A stretch of 43,715 nt of DNA, taken from assembly GCA_028692735.1 (NCBI GenBank), contig JAQUWS010000007.1:1-43715 (forward strand), in the 5' to 3' direction. The stretch comes from Candidatus Altimarinota bacterium (GTDB taxonomy: Bacteria; Patescibacteriota; Gracilibacteria; BD1-5; UBA6164). Both the position numbers and the translations under genes were made by a program. The first letter of the stretch is position 1, and each line of letters begins with the position of its first letter. This document shows positions 17,672 through 25,681 of the stretch, piece by piece. A model generated the notes under the pieces. The model was given only the letters and a program-made list of their open reading frames with translations, did no database searches and was not told the DNA's origin.

Positions 17672-17800
17672 TTATATAGCAACTAAAACACAACTTCCAC
17701 AACAATTCCAAACTTTAACTTTATTTTCTTTTTGTTCAAATCTATCTCTTGATACTCATACTAACCAAAGTCATTAAGTTGCTCTTGTAAATTTTTTCAT
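17672..17800 (-). pseudogene. Small Cys-rich protein gene with early in-frame TAA
   Basis: ATG 17800 encodes MKKFTRAT, then TAA (17776-17774), then in the same frame GLWLVGVSRDRFEQKENKVK VWNCCGSCVLVAI to TAA 17674-17672. The long second part is regular coding sequence with a CCxxC motif and has no ATG of its own. Either a nonsense mutation or stop read-through. Confidence 0.45.
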
Positions 17801-17818
17801 AATAATTATTATTAAATA

Positions 17819-18013
17819 TTAAACTAATTTTAAAGCTAATCTTTTTGCATCATATAATCTTGCAAACATTGTAGAAGATAATTTTTCTCAATTTGTATTT
17901 TCTAAAGAAAAGAAAGTTCTTTGAGTTCATTCTTTTTGAACTTTGTAAATAATAACAGAATTTTCTTTATTAGTTACAGTTAATGCTTTGTATAATTTTT
18001 TAAAAGTTTTCAT
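17819..18013 (-). CDS. First gene of the early transcript F, hypothetical
   Basis: 64 residues: MKTFKKLYKALTVTNKENSV, then YKVQKEGTQRTFFSLEN and LSSTMFARLYDAKRLALKLV. It looks like a compact conserved early phage protein; no function is known. It is intact and lies directly after promoter F, so it would be the first early product made. Confidence 0.55.
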
Positions 18014-18068
18014 AATAAGTATTATAAAGAATTAAATTTTTATTGTAGTCTGTCTGACTTACAAATAC

Positions 18069-18096
18069 ATTATATTCTTTTTTTTCATTTTGTAAA
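18069..18096 (-). promoter_or_regulatory. Early promoter F (leftward, helicase unit)
   Basis: -35 TTTACA (18096-18091), 16-base spacer, -10 TATAAT (18074-18069). It is identical to promoter C over its whole length and lies 5 bases from the iteron palindrome. Confidence 0.75.
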
Positions 18097-18100
18097 ATTT

Positions 18101-18411
18101 ATTTTAAATTATTACCTCATTATTACCTGCTTATTACCTCATTATTACCTTTGGGACTGGTGACTTTTTGCTTTAAAGTAAACAAGAAAAAAAAATTATT
18201 ACCTTTATTACCTAGTTTTCCTATACTGCTTTAAATTTATATTTCTTTTTTATTCCTATTTCTATTTATATATATTATTATACTAACTTAAAAAAGTAGG
18301 TAATAAAGGTAATAATGGTCTAAGAAATGCTTAGTTTAAAACAAAAATGAAGTTTTCCAAAAAGTAATAATGAGGTAATAAGCAGGTAATAATGAGGTAA
18401 TAATTTAAAAT
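18101..18411. repeat. Iteron-bearing palindromic region, candidate replication origin
   Basis: A perfect 48-bp inverted repeat (18101-18148 with 18364-18411) encloses a perfect 20-bp inverted repeat (18195-18214 with 18297-18316). Both are built of TTATTACC units: at 18109, 18120, 18131 and 18142 with an 11-bp period, and at 18196 and 18205 with 9 bp, mirrored as GGTAATAA at 18299 and 18308 and at 18374, 18385 and 18396, plus a one-mismatch unit at 18363. The core (18215-18296) is very AT-rich. No gene is present. The arrangement fits an origin or a large operator. Confidence 0.65.
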
Positions 18412-18530
18412 TTTAATAGTTAAGTATTGCTTTATATAACACATAACTTAGTTATTAATTATAAAATATTTCAAAGGTAATAAAAAATAGCCTGTTGTAC
18501 ACATTATTTGTACAAAATGACTATATTTTC
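18412..18530. other. Non-coding spacer between iterons and operator array
   Basis: No gene. One more GGTAATAA (18476-18483) runs into a 16-base match (18478-18493) to arm A of the primase-leader repeat. TTGTACA and TGTACAA form a 7-bp inverted repeat near 18495-18515. Confidence 0.4.
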
Positions 18531-18785
18531 GTTAATTATGTTAACATTGTTAACTTTTTGAAAGATTTTTATAGTTAACTTTGTTAACACTTATTATATT
18601 AACTTTGTTAACATTGTTAATCTTTTTTAGTTAACTTAGTTAACTTTTTGTAGTTAACAATATTAACTATGTTAACTTTTTAAATATTAACTTTGTTAAC
18701 TTTGTTAATTAAAAAAATAATAAAAAAGTTTACTTTGTTAACAAAGTTAATATAATAAATATACTTTAATATTAACAAAGTTAAC
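18531..18785 (+). promoter_or_regulatory. Operator array of about 20 GTTAAC-like half-sites on a 9-bp pitch
   Basis: Half-sites GTTAAC, or ATTAAC/GTTAAT variants, start at 18531/18540/18549, 18574/18583, 18598/18607/18616, 18630/18639, 18653/18662/18671, 18686/18695/18704, 18737/18746 and 18771/18780. Twelve are perfect GTTAAC. Within every cluster the spacing is exactly 9 bp. The array ends at the start codon of a ribbon-helix-helix protein, the class of regulator that binds tandem short sites, so it is probably its operator. Confidence 0.75.
18729..18756 (+). promoter_or_regulatory. Rightward promoter for the RHH regulator
   Basis: -35 TTTACT (18729-18734), exactly 16 bases, -10 TATAAT (18751-18756). 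Half-sites 18737 and 18746 fill the spacer, and 18771/18780 lie just after the start point, so bound protein should block its own promoter. Confidence 0.7.
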
Positions 18786-18787
18786 AA

Positions 18788-19066
18788 ATGTGAAAACATA
18801 TAAATATATCTGATGATGAAACACTTAAAAAAATAGATCAATTAAAATCATTTCATAATATATTTCAAACTACTAAATTAATTAAATTTTTAGTTGATAA
18901 AGATATAGATAATATTTCTAATACGGTAGAATCTAATATAAAAGAAACCGATGAAGACGAATATAATGAGCAAGATGATGAAAATGAAAATGAAGACAAC
19001 AACAGCAATCAAAGAAAAAGTAAAAAGAAAATAAAAGTATGGGATTGTGAGGATGCCTTTAAATAA
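18788..19066 (+). CDS. Ribbon-helix-helix DNA-binding regulator
   Basis: 92 residues. The N-terminus GKHINISDDETLKKIDQLKS followed by FHNIFQTTKLIKFLVDKDID fits the RHH fold (short beta strand, helix, turn, helix) of Arc/MetJ/ParR-type regulators. The middle is highly acidic and probably disordered (DEDEYNEQDDENENEDNN), then a basic patch and the end KVWDCEDAFK. It lies immediately after the GTTAAC operator array, so autoregulation is inferred. A partition-like role is an alternative, but no ParM/ParA partner is present. Confidence 0.75.
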
Positions 19067-19087
19067 TATTTTTTCTTAAAAAATAAT

Positions 19088-19115
19088 TTTACTTTTTGAA
19101 AAAAAAGAATATAAT
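19088..19115 (+). promoter_or_regulatory. Rightward promoter before the packaging genes
   Basis: -35 TTTACT (19088-19093), 16-base A-rich spacer, -10 TATAAT (19110-19115). The spacer end (GAAAAAAAAGAA) matches those of leftward promoters C and F, implying the same RNA polymerase specificity. Confidence 0.7.
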
Positions 19116-19150
19116 AAGTAAGAATAATTTTAGAATTAATTTAATTTAAA

Positions 19151-19534
19151 ATGACATGATATAAAGTTGAAAATTCAGTTGGAAGCCCTAGACTTCACTT
19201 ATTGAATAGACTAATAGAAAAATGAATATACTCAGAATTTGAAAAAGAATGATCTGTACAAATAGATAACCAATATTGATATTACTTTTCTCAAGAATTA
19301 ATTGATAAAGAATTTGATTTCGATAATTGTATTAATTGAAAGAGATCATTAGATTTTATGAATTTAACTTGATATAGTAGACCTAAGATAAATAACTATA
19401 TTGAAAAGAATTGAAGAGTTGTTTATTTATCTATTTGATATTATAATATTGAATTATTAAAAGAATTTTTAATATCAAATATGGATGAGTTTGTAAGAAA
19501 TAGAGTTGAAACTAGATGAAGATTAAAAAAGTAA
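19151..19534 (+). CDS. Hypothetical protein, possible DNA-binding
   Basis: 127 residues: NSVGSPRLHLLNRLIEKGIY, FSQELIDKEFDFDN, LDFMNLTGYSRPKINNYIEK, RVVYLSIGYYNIELLKEFL. The helix-rich middle could hold a helix-turn-helix (LTGYSRPKINNYI), but no family is recognised. It is the first gene after the promoter at 19088-19115 and precedes the terminase small subunit, so regulation of late genes is one guess. Confidence 0.5.
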
Positions 19535-19599
19535 GCAATTACTAAATGATCTGTATTAAAATAATAAATACATAAAATTTATAAATTGATTAATTAGAA

Positions 19600-20253
19600 A
19601 TGTGAACAAACAAAAAAGAAGTTAAAAAAGATATAGTTGTTTGAAAAGAAGTTAAAAAGAAAGCTAAGAGAAAAACAAACAAAAAAACTCCATTAACTAG
19701 AGAAGAACAGTTATATCAAGTAAAATTAATGAATGAAGCTAGAATAAATAGTTGAAGATTATGATGACCTCCAATAAAATATAGACCAGAATTTGCTGAA
19801 GCATTAATATGTTTTATGGAAAGAACTTCTCATGAAATATATGTTGATAAAACTTATTATAAGTGATGAGATGATTGATCTACTGGATCTATAAAATCTG
19901 AATCAAATAAACTGATTGCAAATACATTTCCAACCATTCAAAGATTTTGTCATATAATAAATATTCATCAAGATACATTAGTTTGACGGACAAAAGAAAT
20001 TGATTCTAATTGAAATCCAGTATATCCAGAGTTAATCTGTGCATATAACAAAGCTAAGCAAATTCAAGAATCTATTTTGCTTGAAAATGCTTTAAATTGA
20101 ACATATAATCCAGCATTTTCTATGTTCTTAGCAAAAAATTGTTTTTGATATGTTGATAAATCTGAGGTTGATAATAAACTAACTATTTGAGTTTCTCAAA
20201 AAGAGAAAGATAAAATAGAAAACTTAATAAGGCTTAATAATACTAACCAATAA
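19600..20253 (+). CDS. Terminase small subunit (DNA packaging)
   Basis: 217 residues. A Lys-rich N-terminus is followed by TFPTIQRFCHIINIHQDTLV, TKEIDSNGNPVYPELICAYN, KAKQIQESILLENALNGTYN and PAFSMFLAKNCFGYVDK. This is the pattern of gp3-like small terminase subunits: a DNA-binding HTH, then a segment ending in F-h-L-K-N-x-x-G-Y. It would recognise phage DNA and activate the large subunit. Unusually the large subunit is 6 kb downstream, with a cargo cassette between. About 20 UGA codons fall at plausible Gly sites (GRLGGPP). Confidence 0.82.
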
Positions 20254-20259
20254 AAAATT

Positions 20260-20547
20260 ATGGCAGCAAATGATCAAATAGTTCTTGAAAAAGAATTTTG
20301 AGAATATAAAGATGGACAATTTCCACTTACTGAAACAGTTAAGAGAACTTTTACAATTGATATTGAGAGTTCACTAATGAAAATTAAAGAAATAGATGCA
20401 GAGATAAAAAAAATTCCTTTACAAATAGAAAGTCTTACTAAAAGAAAAGAAGACTTAATTAAATTTCGTAATGAATGATTTCTACTTCTAGTAGAAGCTA
20501 AAGAGAAATATAATCTTATTGATCTTGAACTCCCTGAAAACTTATAA
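20260..20547 (+). CDS. Small coiled-coil protein
   Basis: 95 residues, mostly one long helix (SSLMKIKEIDAEIKKIPLQI, then LTKRKEDLIKFRNE) with a hydrophobic ending. It starts 6 bases after the small terminase gene and is followed by a terminator. A tail or scaffold helper is possible; no family recognised. Confidence 0.55.
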
Positions 20548-20552
20548 TAATT

Positions 20553-20573
20553 ACCCCTCATTAGGGGTTTTTA
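20553..20573 (+). terminator. Rho-independent terminator
   Basis: ACCCCT (20553-20558) pairs with AGGGGT (20563-20568) around CATT, followed by a T-run. It separates the early rightward genes from the cargo cassette. Confidence 0.8.
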
Positions 20574-20600
20574 TGTATTTTATTTTTTAATTTTCCGATT

Positions 20601-20771
20601 ATGGAAACTTTAATATCTTTTCTAATTTGATTTTGTTTTTATATGTTACCAACTATAATTGCAATGCGGATTTGAAATAAAAATACATTAGCAATTATGA
20701 TCCTAAATATTTCTACTTGATGGACTTGAATTTGATGGATAGCTTCTTTAATTTGGGCAGTTAAAAAATAA
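20601..20771 (+). CDS. Superinfection immunity protein-like membrane protein
   Basis: 56 residues with two hydrophobic helices. The pattern FYMLPTIIAMRIGNKNTLAI, then MILNISTGWTGIGWIASLIW fits the Imm_superinfect family (PF14373, named for T4 Imm), including the LPTIIA, LN and GWT-IGW signatures. T4 Imm blocks DNA entry of a second phage. It opens the cargo cassette, a sensible site for an exclusion gene. The function is inferred from family membership. Confidence 0.8.
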
Positions 20772-20774
20772 ATT

Positions 20775-21473
20775 ATGAAAATACTTTTGTTCATTCCGAC
20801 AATGTGAAATATACCAACTGCAATGACAACATTCTTGATGAAATTAAATTCTCAATACAAAATTGAAGTAATGACAACAACTAGAACATTAATTCATGCT
20901 GCTAGAAATCTAGCAATTGAAAAGATGATTGAATGAAACTTTGATTATTTGGTTATGCTTGATGATGATAATATTCCTTGTTATGATAACTTTGTTGATG
21001 TTCTTATAGGAAACAAGGTAGATGTTGTAAGCAGTATAATAAGGCTAAGAAATCGCAAAGAAGATCTTAATATTTGTTTTGATCATAAGATCGATTGATT
21101 AACTGCTTATATAAATTATCAGAATTTAGATTGAATTGATACTCTTGAAGAGATCTGAAACTGTTGAAGTGGTCTTGTTTGTTTAAGTAGAAAAGTTTGT
21201 TATGAAATGAAAAAATCATATCCTAGACCATTTGAAAATAAACTTACTTATTATATTCAAAAGATTACTTGAGAATATATTGAATTTAGTCCTAAAGTAT
21301 TTTCTGAAGCAGACTTCAAGACAAACAGTAAATGATGACTTAATATTAAATTTAGAGAACTTTCAGAAGATTATCTATTTTTTGAAAGAGTAAAATATTT
21401 GTGATATAAAGTTTATGCAGATACTAGAATTACTTGTAGTCATATAGGTCCAACAGAATTAATTAAAGTTTAA
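20775..21473 (+). CDS. Glycosyltransferase-like protein (GT-A fold)
   Basis: 232 residues. MKILLFIPTMGNIPTAMTTF at the start, a DDD metal-binding motif in YLVMLDDDNIP, LVCLSRKVCYEM, and the ending RELSEDYLFFERVKYLGYKV, YADTRITCSHIGP, which is common in phage GT2-like enzymes. It would transfer a sugar to an unknown acceptor (surface glycan, virion protein or DNA). It is 3 bases after the immunity-like gene. Confidence 0.75.
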
Positions 21474-21482
21474 AAAAAGATT

Positions 21483-21654
21483 ATGATAAATAAGATAGAA
21501 GTTTAAAGATTTATGAAATCCTATTTATAAATATACTTACGAAATAGAATTTAAAAGTTGATATAAATATAAACTAAAAGAATGAGATCAATTTATGATA
21601 ATAAAAGAGAAAATAAAATTTTTTAATAAAATATTATTATGACTAAAAAAATAG
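21483..21654 (+). pseudogene. Small gene with +1 frameshift at GTT-TAA
   Basis: ATG 21483 reads MINKIEV and meets TAA at 21504. Skipping one T there gives KDLGNPIYKYTYEIEFKSGY, KYKLKEGDQFMII and KFFNKILLGLKK to TAG 21652-21654, one coherent protein of about 56 residues. Either a T insertion in a TTT run, or programmed +1 shifting at a stop codon like that in release factor 2 genes. Between two intact cassette genes. Confidence 0.5.
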
Positions 21655-21821
21655 ATGATCTTAAAAAAGATATTGAATCAATAACATTAAGAAGGTTTGA
21701 TATATAAAAAAACTTAGAAATTGCCAAAGTAGTTCATAGTTATTGAATAGACAAAAAACTACTTAGCGAAATACTTTTATTATTTATGGAAGAAAGCGAT
21801 GGAAAATACAATAAACAATAG
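21639..21821 (+). pseudogene. Small helical protein gene with in-frame TAA
   Basis: ATG 21639 encodes MTKKIDDLKKDIESITLRRF and DI, then TAA (21705-21707), then in the same frame KNLEIAKVVHSYGIDKKLLS and EILLLFMEESDGKYNKQ to TAG 21819-21821. The second part has no early ATG and overlaps the methyltransferase start. It reads as one 60-residue protein with a nonsense codon. Confidence 0.45.
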
Positions 21822-22386
21822 TTTCGATTATGCAAAATATTGGGAACAAAGATATAAGGATTGATGAAATTCTTGAAAATGAAGTTACTGAGAAAATGCA
21901 GAATTTAAAGCAGCAATTATCAATAAATTTATAGAAGAAAATAATATAATTTCTGTTACTGAGTTTGGTTGTTGAGATTGAAATAATCTTTGACTTTATA
22001 ATATTAAAAATTATGAATGATTAGATATTTCTAAAGAAGCAATTAATAAGTGTAAAGAACTATATAAAAGTAAATCAAGTCATCAGTTTAGTGTTATAGA
22101 TATGAACGAAATTTATAAAGCTGAAATGACAATGGCACTAGATGTAACTTATCATATATTTCCTAGATCTAATTGGGAAAGTTTTATTAATAAAGTTATT
22201 GATTCTGCTACAGAATATGCAATATTCTATTCATTCTTAAATCCTAATTGACATGCAATACATATAAATGATTTTAATTTCATTGAATATATTGAACAAC
22301 TTAGTAAAGAAAAATGATTTAGTTATGAAGTATTAGATTTAGTTCCACCTGATTCACAAAGTAGATTTGTAATAATTAAAAAATAA
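21799..22386 (+). CDS. SAM-dependent methyltransferase
   Basis: 195 residues. A class I fold is indicated by the SAM-binding motif SVTEFGCGDGNNLGLY, the acidic loop EGLDISKEAINKC, and MALDVTYHIF plus ATEYAIFYSFLNPNG for later strands. The start YAKYWEQRYKDGGNSGKGSY is typical of sugar or natural-product methyltransferases linked with glycosyltransferases. Substrate unknown; context suggests a glycan or its precursor. Confidence 0.8.
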
Positions 22387-23087
22387 TGTTAAAACAGAAA
22401 TTCTTAGATGATTATGAATATTTAATTAAAAGAATATTTACAGATAAAATACCAACTGCATTCTCAAGATATAATGAATGAGAATATTCTCTAATAACTT
22501 GAAAATATTTTTGTTGAGCATGATGATTCTGGAAAACTTATGATCATAAACAATTACTTCAAAAAGATTTGATTGAGACATTGAATGTTATTGATGATGG
22601 ATTTATATTTTGAATTGCAAGCAGACAACACTTAAGAGCAAATTTGTTTTATAAAAGATGTATTAAAAGTCCATATAAAACATTTGCAACATTATTTGTA
22701 AATAATAATTATAAATTATTTAAGAAAGAATTAGAAAGTATAAAAGAGAAAGTTGTTCTAGTAGCAAATAGTATTTGAGAATGAAATGATTATCCTTTTA
22801 AAGTAAAAAAATATATTCCAATTCCATTTGATGTTGTTTGATATTATCAAGATAATAAAGAAGAAATACTAGAACTATGCCAACAAATTGCAAATAACAA
22901 AAATAAATTAGTTTTATTTTGTGCTGGACCATTATCAAATATCATGATCTATGAATGCTGGAAATTTAATAAGAATAATCGTTATATTGATATTTGATCT
23001 ACACTTGATGAATATATAATGAAAAGACCTACAAGAAACTACTTCAAAGAATGAAATAAAACTTGCAATCAAATAGATTATTTATAA
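22386..23087 (+). CDS. Putative glycosyltransferase, GT-D fold-like
   Basis: 233 residues. AFSRYNEGEYSLITGKYFCG near the start resembles the SRY-G-DGE entry of GT-D glycosyltransferases (DUF1792/SP_1767 group). VVLVANSIGEGNDYPFK, LVLFCAGPLSNIMIYECW and RYIDIGSTLDEYI at the end also fit. It shares one base with the previous gene's stop (TAATG), so the two are coupled. The family call is from pattern memory. Confidence 0.6.
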
Positions 23088-23095
23088 AAAAAATT

Positions 23096-23713
23096 ATGAA
23101 AACTAAAATTTGAAAACTAAATATAGAAACTCATGATGATTATCTTTGAAAAATTTTGAGATGAAATAAGTTTTATGAAGAATCTTATTTAAAATTTTCT
23201 TTAACTCAATTGAAACAAGATTGATGATTTATATTAGATATATGAGCAAACATTTGAAATCATACATTATTCTGGTTATATAAATGATTTTATGTTAATT
23301 CTTTTGAACCTATAAGAAAAAATTATAGATTATTACATTGTAATGTTTTTTGAAATAGTTTATGAGATAATTCTGAATTATATAAATTTGGTTTTTGAGA
23401 AAAAGAAGAAACAATAAAACTTCAAGTATTTGCACATAATATGTGAGCTTGTAGAAGATGAGAATGATGAGAAGATGTTACAATTCATTTGCTTGATAAT
23501 TATAATTTTTGAAAAATTCAACTTATAAAAATAGATGTTGAATGAATGGAATGAAAAGTAATAAGATGATGACTAGAAACAATAAAAAAATATAAACCAG
23601 ATTTAATGGTTGAAATTAATAAACAGGAAACAAGAGATCTAATTGAATCATTATGATATAAAAAGATTTTTTGAAAATGAAATAATAAAACAATATATTT
23701 TAAATTTCAATAA
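23096..23713 (+). CDS. FkbM-family methyltransferase
   Basis: 205 residues. DGGFILDIGANIGNHTLFWL is the FkbM SAM motif (hDIGANIGNHT), followed by VNSFEPIRKNYRLLHCNV, and IQLIKIDVEGMEGKVIRGG, the K-x-D-V-E-G-x-E signature, then LMVEINKQE. FkbM enzymes O-methylate sugars or polyketides. It is the second methyltransferase in this glycan-related cassette. Most Gly are UGA. The stop overlaps the next start by one base. Confidence 0.88.
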
Positions 23714-24447
23714 TGAAAACAGTAACTGCAATATTAACAATCTATAAAAGAGTAGATTATCTTGAAAGACAAATTACAAGTCTTTTAAATCAATCTTATA
23801 AAATAGATCAATTTATAATAAATGTTAATGTAACAGATAGAAAAGAAGAATACATGGAAATTATAAACAGATTAATTCCAGAAGCATTAGTTGTTGAGCA
23901 TTCTTTTAATCTATGAGTTTGGTCTAGATTCTTTTTGTGATTTAATTGTAATACTGATTTTATATTTGTTATAGATGATGATATTATTCCGGGATCAGAA
24001 TATATTCAGAATTGTGTAGAATGTTTTGAAAAAGAGCCATGAATATATTGAAGTTGGTGAAGTTTATTTAAAAGTTTACAAATTCGTAGAGATAGATATA
24101 TTTTTAGTGAATCAGATAATATTCCAATTGCTATAAATAATGTAGATATATCTTGACATTCATGGTTTTTTTCAAGAAATGATTTACCTAAAATGTTTGA
24201 TAAATTACCAGAAAATCTAGAAAAATATAAAGTTTGTTGAGAAGAACTACGGGTTTCTTATAGATGAGCAGTAAATTGAGTTAAAACTTTTGTTCCCCCT
24301 ATGGATAACAAGGAAAAGAGCTGAAACGTCGATCCTAGACTATGAATTGACAAAGTGGCTTGATATAATCTTTATTGAAATACACTTTATCAAGAATTTT
24401 ATGCTTATACAATAAAAGATTGATTCAAACCACTACTTTTTAAATAA
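23713..24447 (+). CDS. Glycosyltransferase family 2-like protein
   Basis: 244 residues. MKTVTAILTIYKRVDYLERQ with SLLNQSYKIDQFIINVN is the classic GT2 N-terminus. DFIFVIDDDIIPGSEYI carries the DDD metal site. Later, ISGHSWFFSRNDLPKMF and KVCGEELRVSYRGAVNGVKT hold the acceptor-side Glu region, and the end is KDGFKPLLFK. It could elongate a surface polysaccharide. Position 23917 needs UGA as Gly to stay open (LGVWSRFFLGF). Confidence 0.82.
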
Positions 24448-24453
24448 AACATT

Positions 24454-24834
24454 ATGAATGAATTATTTATGATCGCAATGATGGCAATATGTTTAACTTT
24501 AGCAATTGTATTGTTAATAATTCTAATTCTTTGAATTGATGAACTTATTAATAAACCAGAAAAAGCTGGACCAACTCCAGAAGAATTTTTTAATAAAAAT
24601 AATAATAAAAAAATTATGAAAGAAATAATAATATATACTTCTGATAATTGTACAAATTGTTTTAAGTTAAAATGAATATTAGATAATAAAGAAATTAAGT
24701 ATTCAACACTAGATGCAAAAGATCATATGGATTTATTAATTTCTAATAAAGTTATGAATCTTCCATGAGTTCAAGTAGATTGAGAATTTATTCATTATGA
24801 AAAATTTATTAATGATATAGAAACTTGAAAATAA
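24454..24834 (+). CDS. Membrane-anchored glutaredoxin-like protein
   Basis: 126 residues. An N-terminal transmembrane helix (about 5-28, MIAMMAICLTLAIVLLIILI) is followed by a polar linker (GPTPEEFFNKNNNKK) and a glutaredoxin-like domain beginning MKEIIIYTSDNCTNCFKL with a CxxC site and NLPGVQVDGEFIHYEKF with the cis-Pro region. An internal in-frame ATG at 24616, in the usual AAATT-ATG context, could start a soluble glutaredoxin, so this may be two former genes fused by loss of a stop, or two products from one gene. Confidence 0.7.
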
Positions 24835-24865
24835 AAAATATATTTAAAATTAATTAAAAAAATTT

Positions 24866-25681
24866 ATGAAAAAAATTTGATTTATATGACAATGATTTCT
24901 TTGAGGGAATCAAGCAAATGATTTTGAGCAAAGAGGTTATGAAGTTGTAAGATATTCTAAAAATAGATTTAGTCAAAATCTAGAACTAATGCAAGAATGT
25001 GAAATAGTATTTGTTTGAGTACCAACTCCAACAATAAATAGAAAGTTTGTTTGAGATACATTATTTAAAGCAATTAAAAATACAGTTGCTTGACAAAAGA
25101 TAATAATTAAATCAACAGTATTACCGGGAACTACAGATAAATTACAAGAATTATATCCAGATAGATTTTTCTTTCATAGTTGAGAATTTCTTGCTGAAAA
25201 AACAGCAAAATATGATGTTGAAAATCCTACTAGAAATGTTGTTTGATGTACAGAACAATCAAAAGATTTTGCTAGAGATATTGCAAGATTATTGCCAAAT
25301 GCTCCAACTGTTATATGTACTGCAAAAGAAAGTGAATTAGGAAAATATTTTAGTAATTTCTTATTAACTTGAAAGGTTATTTTAGCAAATTTAATGTATG
25401 ATATTTGTGAAAGAGAATGAGAAAATTATGATATGATTAAACAAATTGCAGCATTAGATCCTAGAATTTGACCTAGTCATCTTGATATTCAAGACGATTG
25501 ATGAAGATGAGCAAATTGACATTGTTTTCCAAAAGATATATCTACACTTCAAGAATACTATGATAATTATAATGAATTATGAAATGAATTATTTGAAGCA
25601 CTACAAATGTATAATTTAGATATAAATACAAAGACTAATAAACACTTAGAAATAATAAATCCTATTTATGGAATTGAATAA
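24866..25681 (+). CDS. UDP-glucose/GDP-mannose dehydrogenase-like protein (short)
   Basis: 271 residues. KKIGFIGQGFLGGNQANDFE is an NAD-binding Rossmann start (Gly by UGA), followed by ECEIVFVGVPTPTI, IIIKSTVLPGTTDKLQELYP, GEFLAEKTAKYD and GGRGANGHCFPKDISTL containing the catalytic Cys. The family usually has about 390-440 residues with a C-terminal substrate domain; here that part is missing or minimal. It would make UDP-uronic acids for glycans, if active. Confidence 0.82.

Noticed and set aside
18531-18785. CRISPR array
   Set aside because: The repeats are 6-bp half-sites with a 9-bp pitch and no unique spacers of constant length.
7256-21821. TAA also reassigned as a sense codon
   Set aside because: TAA ends nearly all the core genes, with the next gene starting within a few bases, so it is the normal stop; in-frame TAA occurs only in a few small genes.
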